This document shows positions 1 through 8,875 of a stretch of DNA of 64,000 bases, one piece after another. The notes beneath the pieces were generated by a model. That model was not told where the DNA came from, made no database searches, and saw only the letters and a list, made by a program, of their open reading frames with translations. The DNA is from Alteromonas sp. V450 (lineage in GTDB: Bacteria > Pseudomonadota > Gammaproteobacteria > Enterobacterales > Alteromonadaceae). Each line of letters begins with the position of its first letter. Position 1 is the first letter of the stretch. Location of the stretch: NCBI RefSeq assembly GCF_001885075.1, contig NZ_MODU01000004.1, positions 2,170,001 through 2,234,000 on the forward strand. Reading direction: 5' to 3'. The position numbers were made by a program, and so were the translations under genes.

Positions 1-2905
1 TGGTAAGGGAAGTAAGCAGCACCGGCCTAAAACGTCTTCCACCCGCTTCATAAACCGCTACGCCAAGATCTTCACCTTGTTTGCGCTTTTGGTTTATATA
101 GTCAACAAGTACTAACGAGTCATTCACTACAACACCAGATAACGCCAGCATTCCCATAAAGCTAAGTAGCGTTAAATCCATTCCCATTATCCAATGCCCC
201 AGCACCGCCCCCACTAGCCCGAAAGGTATTACAGACATTACAACAATGGGCTGCGTGTACGACTTAAACGGAATGGCCAATAAAATGTAGATCAGTATTG
301 CAAGGGCAATACCACCTACAACCAGACCTTGCGATGACTCCTCTTGGTCTCTGGCCTCACCCGCCATTTCAAACGTTACGCCTGGGTATTGTGCAAGCTG
401 AGAAGACAGCCAGTCGCTCAGTTCGCTTTGCACAATAGTAAGGTCACCATTTTGTTTATCAAAGTCAGCTGTTACTGAAAGCGTTCTCTGGCGATCGACA
501 CGAAGAATGCTGTTAGGACTGAAGCCTGGCGTTACGCTGGCCACCTGCCATAACGGTACCTCTTGATTCGGTCCAATGCGGATCATCATTTGTTCTAAGG
601 TTTCAATAGACTGCCTTGCTTCTAATGGGTAGCGTACCATCACGCGAACATCTTCTCGGCCCCGCTGAATGCGCTGGATCTCAAAGCCAAATACGGCTTG
701 GCGAACCTGTCTAGCCACCGTGTTGAGATCTAACCCTAGTAATCTGGCTTCTGGCTTCAGAGTTAACTGCAGCTCTTCTTTTCCGTCTGACAACGAATCT
801 TCTATGTCAAAAACGGCGGCATATTCCGCCATTTTAGTTTTAAGCTTTTCACCTAAATCATTGAGTGCTTGCGTGTCTCGCCCTTTAAGCTCTACATCTA
901 CGGGGGCACCGCCCCATCCGCCTATCTCAGCACGATAGTTTAATTGCTCTGCACCGGCTATTTGCCCCACCCGAGCTCGCCACTCGTTAACAATGTCACG
1001 TGTGGCTACGTCAATAGTTCGCTTTTCTGGGGGAACAAGGTCTATTTGTACCCTACCTGTTGTTGAATTGCGCCCGCCGCTTACCGAGTAAATATTTCTA
1101 ATTACCGACTCACCGGTTTCTTCATCAAGATATTTAGCCTTCAACATTTGCGCGTGTTCGGTCATTGATTTTACAATTTTATCCGTACTCTCAAACGCGG
1201 TTCCTGCTGGCATAACCAGTGTAGCGGTCGCCACTTCGCTTTGTACCCGCGGGAAAAAGATGAACTTAGTTTGACCACTCGCAATAGAGCCCAAAATAAC
1301 AATCAACATGGCAAGCATAAGCATCCACGTCGCGTAGCGCCATCTCATGGCTACAGCTAGGGCTGGTTGGTACACTCGCTCAATAAGTGTTTCAAGAGAC
1401 TTCGCTACCTTTCTTTGTATTTTTGATAAACGGGAGTCTTTTTTATCGGCGCGCGCTTTAACGTGCTTTAGGTGCGCAGGCAGAATGAATTTCGACTCAA
1501 TAAGCGAAAACAAAAGTACCGGAATAATGACGAATGGAATGGCGGAATACCAACTTCCTCTGCCCGTTTGAAACGCTAATGGTAAAAAGGCCGCGGCGGT
1601 GGTTAAAATGCCAAATGTTACCGGTACTGCAACCTCTTGCGTTCCTTTTATGGCCGCGTCGAGTGGGCTTTCTCCACGCTCTAGATGTGCGTAAACATTC
1701 TCACCGGTTACTATTGCGTCGTCTACCACAATGCCCAGAACCAGGATGAAGGCAAATAGGCTCATTAAGTTTAAAGTAACGTCAAACACCGGCATGAGTA
1801 AAAAGGCACCCATAAAGCTCATAGGGATCCCTAAGCAAACCCAGAACGCTACCGATGGTCTTAAGAACAAGGCCAGAAGGGTAATTACCAACAATGCTCC
1901 CTGCCAAGCGCTGGTCGACAGCGTTGCCAAACGAGCCTTTATCGGCTCGCTTCTATCTCGCCAGAAATCAAGGCTTAAGCCTTGTGGCATTTGTGTTTGC
2001 TTGTAAGCAACATAGTCTTTAACAGCCTGCGTCACTTCAATAATGCTTTCATCGCCACTTCTAAATACTTCTACTTCCACGGCCGGCATACCGTTAAAGC
2101 GCGTTTTTAACGGCGTTTCTTCAAATGCGTCCGAAATATTGGCAATATCGCCAAGTTTTATCATGGTACCGTCTTGCGCAGTCAGCACAGGGATATCAGC
2201 ATACTCGCTAGCGTTGTATGCTTGCCCTCTGCTGCGAATAAAAATATCCCCACCTTCTGTTTTTAAGTTACCTGCAGATACATCCGTCGCATTTTCTCTG
2301 ATAACCATTGCCACTTGTTCTAGGGTGAGATCATATTTTCGAAGCGTTTTTTCAGGTATCTCAATTGATATTTCAAACGGTAGCGTACCGCTTATCTCCA
2401 CTTGTGATATATCAGGCAGCACGGCTAGTTCATCACGAATGTTATCGGCAAATCTTCGCAGCGTAACGGCGTCATACTCACCATACACAACTACGCCAAT
2501 GGCATCTCTTCGCCATTGTGGTACCTGAATAAGTAAATTTTCAGCACCTATTGGGAAATTGTTGATGGCGTCTACTTTAATCTTAACGTCATCGAGCATT
2601 TCTCTTACATCGTAGCCTTCTTCTACCTCAATAGTGACCGATGCACCGCCTTCACTGCTTGATGAGTTTATTTCACGAATACCCTCAAGATCTTGTATCG
2701 CCTCTTCAATGCGAATTGTTATTCCTTCTTCAACCTCTTCGGGCGACGCGCCGGGCAATGTCATGCTTACACTTACGCTGCGTTGCTCGAATTCAGGAAA
2801 AAGGTCGACTGGAATATGATTAGACGCAACATAAATACCCGACAGTAAAATCACCACCAGCAAAATATTCGCGGCAACATCGTTTTTAGCAAACCAAGCG
2901 ATCAT
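1..2905 (-). CDS. RND efflux transporter permease subunit (C-terminus beyond the left edge)
   Basis: Inner-membrane proton-driven pump of the AcrB/HAE type, read on the minus strand from an ATG at 2905. About 968 residues are visible and the end lies outside the window. It starts with one membrane helix (IAWFAKNDVAANILLVVI), has a large periplasmic part, then the TM4 motif GIVVDDAIV near residue 392 whose paired Asp are the proton-relay residues of the family. The stop of the upstream adaptor gene overlaps its start (ATGA, 2902-2905), so the two are translationally coupled. No outer-membrane TolC gene is next to it. The substrate cannot be told from sequence. It is distinct from the second pump at 24.2 kb. 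Confidence 0.93.
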   Translation of the reverse strand, partial: MIAWFAKNDVAANILLVVILLSGIYVASNHIPVDLFPEFEQRSVSVSMTLPGASPEEVEEGITIRIEEAIQDLEGIREINSSSSEGGASVTIEVEEGYDVREMLDDVKIKVDAINNFPIGAENLLIQVPQWRRDAIGVVVYGEYDAVTLRRFADNIRDELAVLPDISQVEISGTLPFEISIEIPEKTLRKYDLTLEQVAMVIRENATDVSAGNLKTEGGDIFIRSRGQAYNASEYADIPVLTAQDGTMIKLGDIANISDAFEETPLKTRFNGMPAVEVEVFRSGDESIIEVTQAVKDYVAYKQTQMPQGLSLDFWRDRSEPIKARLATLSTSAWQGALLVITLLALFLRPSVAFWVCLGIPMSFMGAFLLMPVFDVTLNLMSLFAFILVLGIVVDDAIVTGENVYAHLERGESPLDAAIKGTQEVAVPVTFGILTTAAAFLPLAFQTGRGSWYSAIPFVIIPVLLFSLIESKFILPAHLKHVKARADKKDSRLSKIQRKVAKSLETLIERVYQPALAVAMRWRYATWMLMLAMLIVILGSIASGQTKFIFFPRVQSEVATATLVMPAGTAFESTDKIVKSMTEHAQMLKAKYLDEETGESVIRNIYSVSGGRNSTTGRVQIDLVPPEKRTIDVATRDIVNEWRARVGQIAGAEQLNYRAEIGGWGGAPVDVELKGRDTQALNDLGEKLKTKMAEYAAVFDIEDSLSDGKEELQLTLKPEARLLGLDLNTVARQVRQAVFGFEIQRIQRGREDVRVMVRYPLEARQSIETLEQMMIRIGPNQEVPLWQVASVTPGFSPNSILRVDRQRTLSVTADFDKQNGDLTIVQSELSDWLSSQLAQYPGVTFEMAGEARDQEESSQGLVVGGIALAILIYILLAIPFKSYTQPIVVMSVIPFGLVGAVLGHWIMGMDLTLLSFMGMLALSGVVVNDSLVLVDYINQKRKQGEDLGVAVYEAGGRRFRPVLLTSLT

Positions 2906-4209
2906 TTCGTTGCCTCCGTGTTCACTGCATTCGCTTTCTCACGAGATTTGACAGTATCAGAAGCCACCGACGCTCCCCCTAAACTATCGGCAAGGGTCTT
3001 CACCTTTGTACCGTCAGGTATATTAGCGGTTGGTGTTAGAATGACTTTGTCACCTTGGTTAATACCGTAGCCTAACGCTTTGTCGTCACTTGGCTGCGCA
3101 GCGCTTACGACAACACTTTTCGTATCTGTCCAAAGCGGCGTTACTGCGCGTTTTCTCAATACGCCGTTATCCACAACGCTCACTTTATTGTTTTGCGACA
3201 CGGCCTGACGCGGAACAATAAAAACATCACGTAATAGCTGGCCCTGAATTTTGGCGTTTAAAAATTGCCCTACTCGCAATGCTGGTCGCTGTGCGCTTGT
3301 TTTAAAGGGCTCAGTTACCTGCGCTACCAGGAAAAGCGTACGTGTTGTTGGGTCAAACGCGCCTTCACTACGAACAATCTCGCCTTCCCAGGTATAGGAA
3401 GTGGCGCCTAAATCGCCAGTAAGATAAACGGATGACCGCGCTTCTTGCGCATTATCATTAAGAAAATTCAAATACTGCAGTTCTGAAGTCTTTACCGGTA
3501 ATCTCACCTCAATTACGTCTGTACTGTAAATTGATGCAATGGTTTGATTAGGTGATACAACCTGACCAATATCTACAGATTGACTTAACACCATTCCATC
3601 AAAGGGTGCGCGTATGGTAGTGCGTTCAAGGTTAAGTTGTGCACCTCTCAGTCTTGCTTTCGCAGCATTAAGTGCCGCTTGTGCAGCAGCAACTTGTGGT
3701 TTGCGCAGCGCCAATAGCTTTGCGGCTTCACCTTTGGGCTGTTTGTTCCACTGCTGGGCAGAAAAATCTGCTTCCGCAAGTTCTTGCAGGTAAACCAGTT
3801 CGGCTTGTGCCACGTCAGATTTTGCAATTTCTACGTTAATTTCAAAGTCACGAGGATCCAGCTGTACCAGCACATCCCCCTTGTTAAAGGTGCTACCTGC
3901 GCGAATATTAGGAGACACCGAAACAACGCGAGCCGATACATCAGCAACCAGCTCAGTTTGCGTCAGCGGTTGTGCTGTTCCGTATGAATCAATCCAAACC
4001 TGATAATTGTCCACCTGTAAGTCCATAACATCTACCGCTACGGAAGGCGCTTGTTGTTGACCGCCCCACCTTTTCGCCTCGGGTTTGTTTGAAAACATAG
4101 CAACAACAATGAATATAGCGATTACAAAGATAACCACTGATACTACAATGTGGGTTAGCCACGGTACTTTTTTGCTTAATGGTGAGTACTCTTTATTATT
4201 ATTTACCAC
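2902..4209 (-). CDS. RND efflux periplasmic adaptor (membrane fusion protein)
   Basis: AcrA/MdtA-family adaptor linking the RND permease to an outer-membrane channel. It has one N-terminal membrane anchor (about residues 20-42 in IVVSVVIFVIAIFIVVAM), then the lipoyl/beta-barrel halves around a coiled-coil hairpin rich in Ala and Leu. I chose the GTG at 4209 because a GGAG lies 6 bases before it. The longest frame starts at a TTG at 4221 with no good ribosome binding site, so that start is less likely. It is followed with a 4-base overlap by the permease and is divergent from a LysR gene 236 bases away, which probably controls it. The C-terminal tail is Thr/Lys/Ala-rich and probably disordered. 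Confidence 0.9.
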   Translation of the reverse strand: MVNNNKEYSPLSKKVPWLTHIVVSVVIFVIAIFIVVAMFSNKPEAKRWGGQQQAPSVAVDVMDLQVDNYQVWIDSYGTAQPLTQTELVADVSARVVSVSPNIRAGSTFNKGDVLVQLDPRDFEINVEIAKSDVAQAELVYLQELAEADFSAQQWNKQPKGEAAKLLALRKPQVAAAQAALNAAKARLRGAQLNLERTTIRAPFDGMVLSQSVDIGQVVSPNQTIASIYSTDVIEVRLPVKTSELQYLNFLNDNAQEARSSVYLTGDLGATSYTWEGEIVRSEGAFDPTTRTLFLVAQVTEPFKTSAQRPALRVGQFLNAKIQGQLLRDVFIVPRQAVSQNNKVSVVDNGVLRKRAVTPLWTDTKSVVVSAAQPSDDKALGYGINQGDKVILTPTANIPDGTKVKTLADSLGGASVASDTVKSREKANAVNTEATK

Positions 4210-4445
4210 AGATTTCTCCAATACGCTTTGCGTGTGTTTTCACGCATTATATTTCGCTTTTCGGAAACTACGAGAAAATACGCTGAAAAGATTAATCGTG
4301 AATGAAAGTACTTTTTTGCCAATGTAAGGCTTTATCTACTCTCTGATAGCGTACCTTTCGCGTAATTGAAGTGTGTTTTACTTTTACAGCAGTACATTTA
4401 TAAATATAATCAAAGCAAGCCTATTCATTAGCATGACTAATAAAC

Positions 4446-5300
4446 ATGAAGCAGCTATCACTAGACACATTGCGTACCTTTGTTAGCGTTATCGAGCTTG
4501 GCGGATATGCCAAAGCGGGGGATTTTTTGGGGCGTTCTCAACCGGCCATTAGCCTACAAATTAAAAAGCTAGAAACTCAGCTTGATAAAAAGCTTTTTAC
4601 CAAAGTTGGCCAGCGTCATGTACCTAGTGCAGATGGAAATTGGCTTTACCCTAAAGCGAAAGAAATACTCGAGCTCAATGACAACATTTTTCGCAGCTTA
4701 ACGCCGGCGCCTTTAAGTGGCCGTTTACGTTTAGGTATTCCAAATGAATTTGCGTCAACGCTGCTGCCGGGGCTTATTGGTGAATTTTCCAAACGTTACC
4801 CTGACGTATCATTAGAAGTCACATCTTCGCTTAGTCGCGACCTGCTTCACCCGAGTCAGCGAGACCATTTTGACTTAATTCTGGCCCTGGTTAACCCTAC
4901 AGAACAAACAGAGGGTGAAATCGTGCTTGAAGATGAGGTTGTGTGGGTAGGTGACAACGCCCACCCATTGGTAGGGCATAGTATTCCACTGGTTTTAGCG
5001 CCAGATGGCTGTATGTATCGAAGCCGGGTGATAGAGCAACTAAAACAGCAAACGTTCGCTTGGAAAATTAACTATACCAATGCTGATTTAGGCGGCCTAG
5101 TCGCAGCCATACAACAGGGGCTTGGCGTTACGGCCTTAGCAAAATCAAGCCTTCCAGCAAATTTAACTGTGTTAAATCACCCGCACCTGCCAACGCTTGG
5201 AAAAGTAAACATTTGTTTGTTTAATCAAGATACTCAACACCCACTGGTAAGTAAAACACTCGCCGAATTTTTTAAAACACGCTTAACGCAACAACATTAG
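4446..5300 (+). CDS. LysR-family transcriptional regulator, divergent from RND pump
   Basis: 284-residue LysR-type regulator. The N-terminal winged helix-turn-helix covers about residues 4-62 (YAKAGDFLGRSQPAISLQIKKLE is the recognition region). An LTTR substrate-binding domain follows from about residue 90 (GRLRLGIPNEFASTLLPGL). It is transcribed away from the adaptor/permease pair, and the 236-base divergent space is the expected place for its operator, so the pump genes are its likely target. The effector is unknown. It ends near a hairpin shared with the convergent DHH gene. Confidence 0.9.
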   Translation: MKQLSLDTLRTFVSVIELGGYAKAGDFLGRSQPAISLQIKKLETQLDKKLFTKVGQRHVPSADGNWLYPKAKEILELNDNIFRSLTPAPLSGRLRLGIPNEFASTLLPGLIGEFSKRYPDVSLEVTSSLSRDLLHPSQRDHFDLILALVNPTEQTEGEIVLEDEVVWVGDNAHPLVGHSIPLVLAPDGCMYRSRVIEQLKQQTFAWKINYTNADLGGLVAAIQQGLGVTALAKSSLPANLTVLNHPHLPTLGKVNICLFNQDTQHPLVSKTLAEFFKTRLTQQH

Positions 5301-5305
5301 CGCGT

Positions 5306-5337
5306 TAAAGCAGAGACTCGTTCCTTGCTCTGCTTTA
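5306..5337. terminator. Hairpin between convergent genes (likely bidirectional terminator)
   Basis: Perfect 10-bp inverted repeat TAAAGCAGAG / CTCTGCTTTA around a 12-base loop, lying between the ends of the LysR gene (plus) and the DHH gene (minus). The arms give short T tracts only, so it would be a modest terminator. Confidence 0.55.
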
Positions 5338-5357
5338 GGCGTATTTGCCAATGGCGC

Positions 5358-6290
5358 TTAGCCGTCAGCGTTAATTTTCTTTATCAGTTCGTTAAGAACG
5401 TCGTCAGACCTACTGGTTTCTACCTGACACGTTCCTGCGTTTAAATGGCCACCGCCACCATAGTTAAGACAAAGCTCACCGACATTGGTATTGGCACTGC
5501 GATTAACAATAGACTTACCTATAGCAAACACCACATTTTGCTTTTTTAAGCCCCACATTTTGTGAATTGAAATATTACACTCTGGATACATCGCATATAT
5601 AACAAATCTATTGGTGGCATATATCGTTTCCTGGTCGGTAAGATCTAATACCACCAAGTTGTTATGTACCGTTGCACATTTACTGATCTGTGCCTTCGCA
5701 AGCTCGTTGTGCTCGTGATATAAGTTCACGCGTTCAGCAACATCTTCCATCGCTAAAATTTCTTCTATGGAATGGTCTTTACACGCGTCAATTAACTTCA
5801 TCATTAACTGATAATTTGAAATGGTGAAGTCTCTAAATCTCCCCAACCCTGTCCGAGCGTCCATTATAAAATTCATTAAAACCCAGCCGCTAGGCTCAAG
5901 AATTTCTTCTTCTGTGAACTGCGCCGAGTCTCCTTTATCAACGGCATCCATCATGTCTGTCGAGATATTTGGGAACGACGCACGCCCACCATAGTGGTCA
6001 TAAACCACGCGCGCCGCAGAAGGCGCTTTAGGATCGATAATATGGTTCTCAATATCACCTGAGTTCCTTACGGTCTCACTCAGGTGGTGATCGAAGGCTA
6101 AGTGGCACCCCTGCACATACGGTAGATTTGTTGTGATATCGTTTGCAGTGATCGCTATTTTTCCATCTTGCATGTCTTTTGGATGCACAAACAAGATATC
6201 ATCAATAAGGTCTAACTCCTTCAGTAAAACCGCACACACTAAGCCGTCGAAGTCGCTTCGCGTTACTAATCTAAACTTTTTCTCAGACAT
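5358..6290 (-). CDS. DHH-family phosphoesterase (exopolyphosphatase-like)
   Basis: 310-residue DHH-superfamily protein. Visible motifs are RSDFDG at residues 11-16 (first metal Asp), FDHHLSE with the DHH triad at about 67-69, and a C-terminal DHHA1-type glycine-rich signature NYGGGGHLNAGTCQ near residue 275. Such proteins hydrolyse phosphodiester or phosphoanhydride bonds with Mn2+ and include nanoRNases, cyclic dinucleotide phosphodiesterases and polyphosphatases. No other domain (CBS, GGDEF, PAS) is present, so it is a stand-alone cytoplasmic enzyme. Which substrate it uses cannot be told. It is a single gene facing the LysR gene. Confidence 0.85.
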   Translation of the reverse strand: MSEKKFRLVTRSDFDGLVCAVLLKELDLIDDILFVHPKDMQDGKIAITANDITTNLPYVQGCHLAFDHHLSETVRNSGDIENHIIDPKAPSAARVVYDHYGGRASFPNISTDMMDAVDKGDSAQFTEEEILEPSGWVLMNFIMDARTGLGRFRDFTISNYQLMMKLIDACKDHSIEEILAMEDVAERVNLYHEHNELAKAQISKCATVHNNLVVLDLTDQETIYATNRFVIYAMYPECNISIHKMWGLKKQNVVFAIGKSIVNRSANTNVGELCLNYGGGGHLNAGTCQVETSRSDDVLNELIKKINADG

Positions 6291-6500
6291 ACCAATTCCA
6301 TAGTCAATAAAGCAATAATGATAAGTGTAGTAGCTAACTCAAAATTTGAGAGATGATGCTCACCATTTGAAATGTAGACGAAATATGCACTTGCGTTTCG
6401 GTTAACCATTACAAGAACGTAACGGTATGGGTTATAGATAATTGCTAGAATACTTAATCGATTAAGAAGGGTTCAAGTTCAGGTTTTTTTAGAGGGTGTC

Positions 6501-6632
6501 ATGTCGTTCCTAATCATTGTACTAACACTATTTGTTTGTATTGTTGGTTATGTATTTAAGCAAGAAATCCATAAAGTGGAAGCGCTTCAAAATGCTCGAC
6601 TCAAGAATAGCGAGTCTGCACATAGTGACTGA
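6501..6632 (+). CDS. Small single-pass membrane protein, 43 residues
   Basis: ATG at 6501 preceded by a GAGGG ribosome binding site 5-6 bases upstream, giving 43 residues. The first 18 residues are strongly hydrophobic (SFLIIVLTLFVCIVGYVF), followed by a charged amphipathic tail (KQEIHKVEALQNARLKNSE) ending HSD. The layout (hydrophobic helix inside or across the membrane, short cytoplasmic coiled-coil-like tail) is typical of bacterial microproteins. I do not recognise the family. It stands alone between the divergent DHH gene and the convergent DMT permease gene. Confidence 0.55.
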   Translation: MSFLIIVLTLFVCIVGYVFKQEIHKVEALQNARLKNSESAHSD

Positions 6633-6717
6633 GCGCTTGTCGCGTATGTTGGAAATGTTTACTTGTCACATCAACTAAACCTTGTGCCAATTTACATATT
6701 TTTAAGCTATGAATGCG

Positions 6718-7593
6718 CTATGCCCAAATCACCATTATTGCAGCAAGAGCGATGAGGGAAAGACCGAGAATATCATTGCGGGTCGTTTTATTTTTCAGCC
6801 AATAACGAGATAAAAGAATGGTTAACAGCAGCTCTACTTGGCCTAACGTTTTTACTAACGCAACGTTTTGCAAGGCCATGGCGGTGAACCAACACACCGA
6901 GCCTAAACAACTTATCAGGCTAATTACGAGTACTTGTTGTTTTACGCCCAGCAATTGATTAAACACATACGGTTTTTTTATTAATACGTAGCCGCACAGC
7001 GCAACAGTTTGAACACACAATACAAGAAACAATACCCATGCAGCCGCCAGTTCAGAATTAAGGCCAATTAAAAAACATGCCTGCCTAACCAACAGCGAAG
7101 ATAGCGCAAAGCACGCTCCACACCCTAGCCCAATTAGCATTGTGTTAAAACTTACGTCTTTCAGTCTACTACCACTGCTTATTAGAAAAACCGCAACTCC
7201 GCCAATGACAATGCCTGTCCACCCTATAGCTGTTAAATGGCTACCGAAAAAAACAACCCCTACAACAGCCGCCACCAAAGCTTCACTTTTTGCAAGCCCT
7301 GCCCCGGTCGCAAAGTTCTTCTGTTTAAACAAGATCACCATCAGTGAGGTGGCGGAAATTTGAAAAAGCGCTGCGAGTAATACAACAAAGACAAAGCGTG
7401 TAGAAAAGTCAGGCTCGACGCCGGGCGATTTAAGCGACAGCACGATTAAATAACAAAGCGCAATAGGAGGCGCCAGAACAAAACGTGACAAAGTAACGCC
7501 AGAGGTGCTCACCGACATACTTAGTCTGCTTTGAAGCGCATTTCGCACGGTTTGCAATACAACAGCGCTTAACGTCAGTATTATCCAATTCAT
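6718..7593 (-). CDS. DMT superfamily transporter (EamA-like), ten membrane helices
   Basis: 291-residue, very hydrophobic protein with about ten predicted helices in two five-helix repeats, as in EamA/RhaT-type drug/metabolite transporters. The second repeat ends in LGLSLIALAAIMVIWA. The family exports or imports small metabolites such as amino acids or nucleotide sugars; no substrate can be assigned here. The gene is a single unit between the small membrane protein and the ubiI gene, with about 110 bases to the latter, so it is probably transcribed on its own. ATG at 7593. Confidence 0.85.
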   Translation of the reverse strand: MNWIILTLSAVVLQTVRNALQSRLSMSVSTSGVTLSRFVLAPPIALCYLIVLSLKSPGVEPDFSTRFVFVVLLAALFQISATSLMVILFKQKNFATGAGLAKSEALVAAVVGVVFFGSHLTAIGWTGIVIGGVAVFLISSGSRLKDVSFNTMLIGLGCGACFALSSLLVRQACFLIGLNSELAAAWVLFLVLCVQTVALCGYVLIKKPYVFNQLLGVKQQVLVISLISCLGSVCWFTAMALQNVALVKTLGQVELLLTILLSRYWLKNKTTRNDILGLSLIALAAIMVIWA

Positions 7594-7702
7594 ATAGTAG
7601 CAGTGCCAAATGAACTCTTTGAAAGACCAGGATTAATGCATGTCGTTAATAGCCAAAAGCAGCCGTTGACACCACATTTCCTAAAACACACTAAAACCCG
7701 TG

Positions 7703-8875
7703 CTATAAGCCCATTGCATGGCTAACGAAGGCAGACTTCACCGCAGTAATTTTGTCGGTGGCTGATAAGCCTATTCCTCTGACTAACTTCTTGAACGGGT
7801 CATCACCATTAAACAAAAATTTAAAGCCGTCCATCGCTGCTATCATTTTTACAGCTTCAGTTTTGCGGCTTCGCTCGTAACTGCGAAGGTGTTTGTGAAG
7901 GCCTATGTCTTTGCCCGCGTCACTGAGGTTTCTTAGTGTTTCAGCCAATGACAACGCGTCTTGCATCCCCAAATTTGCGCCTTGGCCCGCAAGCGGATGA
8001 ATAGTGTGTGCTGCATCGCCTACAAGCGCCACGCCATCTTTCGCCCACTGCCTTGCATAACGCATGGTAAGTGGAAAAGCAGCCCGTTCGGTTTCAAGTG
8101 AGATCGTTCCAAGCACGCTATTGCTTGCCGCGGTAAGCGCGTTGCAAAAAGCGACATCGTCTAACGCCATAAGCGAGGCTGCCTGCGTTGGCGTTTGAGA
8201 CCAAACAATTGAACAAACATTCGGCTTTGCCATGGGGAGTAATGCAAGTGGACCTGTGGGTGTAAATGCCTGACGCGCTACGTTGTTGTGAGGCAAGCTT
8301 GTTCTTATATTTGCGACTATAGCCGTATGTTCGTAGTCTTTGAAGGTAATGGGAAGGCCGGCCTGCTTTCTTACAAACGAATGAGCGCCATCAGCTCCCA
8401 CTAACAATCTACAACTTAATACGTTGTCATTGTCTAACATCAGCATGGTTTGGCTAACGCCAGATAACACCCTATCAATTCCAGCAGTCACAACCTGAAC
8501 ATTAGGCTGTGCCTCAACCGCTTTGGCTAACGCATTTACAAGCGCTTGGTTCTCTACTATCACACCTAACGCATCACTGCCCATTTCATCGCACGAAAAA
8601 TGTATGTCACCAAAACTATCACGGTCCCACACATGCATAGCGGTATAAGGGTTTGCGCGGTCTTGCTGTAAATGAGGCCAGATATCATAGCGGTGTAACG
8701 CTTTAATATTTGCCTGATTAATTGCACTTACACGGGCCGTTGGCTTATCTGAAAGCGCTTGGTAGCAAGGCGTTTTATCGATAATCGCGAGATTTAAATC
8801 ACTGTTTTTAAGCGCAGCGGCCAAGGTTAACCCTACAATGCCACCACCCACGATCGCTATATCAACATGCTGCAT
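7703..8875 (-). CDS. ubiI: FAD-dependent ubiquinone biosynthesis hydroxylase (UbiI/VisC type)
   Basis: 390-residue flavoprotein monooxygenase of the UbiH/UbiF/UbiI family. It has an N-terminal dinucleotide-binding fold (DIAIVGGGIVGLTLA, residues 4-18), the DG motif region LLVGADGAHSFVRKQ, and the ribityl-binding motif ALVGDAAHTIHPLAGQGAN near residue 278. It hydroxylates the ring of a ubiquinone precursor. Position after ubiH in a ygfB-pepP-ubiH-ubiI order, as in E. coli, favours UbiI over UbiF. Its ATG lies inside the end of ubiH (14-base overlap), so expression is coupled. Exact ring position (C5) is by analogy. Confidence 0.85.
   Translation of the reverse strand: MQHVDIAIVGGGIVGLTLAAALKNSDLNLAIIDKTPCYQALSDKPTARVSAINQANIKALHRYDIWPHLQQDRANPYTAMHVWDRDSFGDIHFSCDEMGSDALGVIVENQALVNALAKAVEAQPNVQVVTAGIDRVLSGVSQTMLMLDNDNVLSCRLLVGADGAHSFVRKQAGLPITFKDYEHTAIVANIRTSLPHNNVARQAFTPTGPLALLPMAKPNVCSIVWSQTPTQAASLMALDDVAFCNALTAASNSVLGTISLETERAAFPLTMRYARQWAKDGVALVGDAAHTIHPLAGQGANLGMQDALSLAETLRNLSDAGKDIGLHKHLRSYERSRKTEAVKMIAAMDGFKFLFNGDDPFKKLVRGIGLSATDKITAVKSAFVSHAMGL

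Noticed and set aside
2043-2528. A 161-codon frame on the plus strand inside the RND permease
   Set aside because: The opposite strand is an unbroken RND reading frame with clear motifs; this is a shadow frame.
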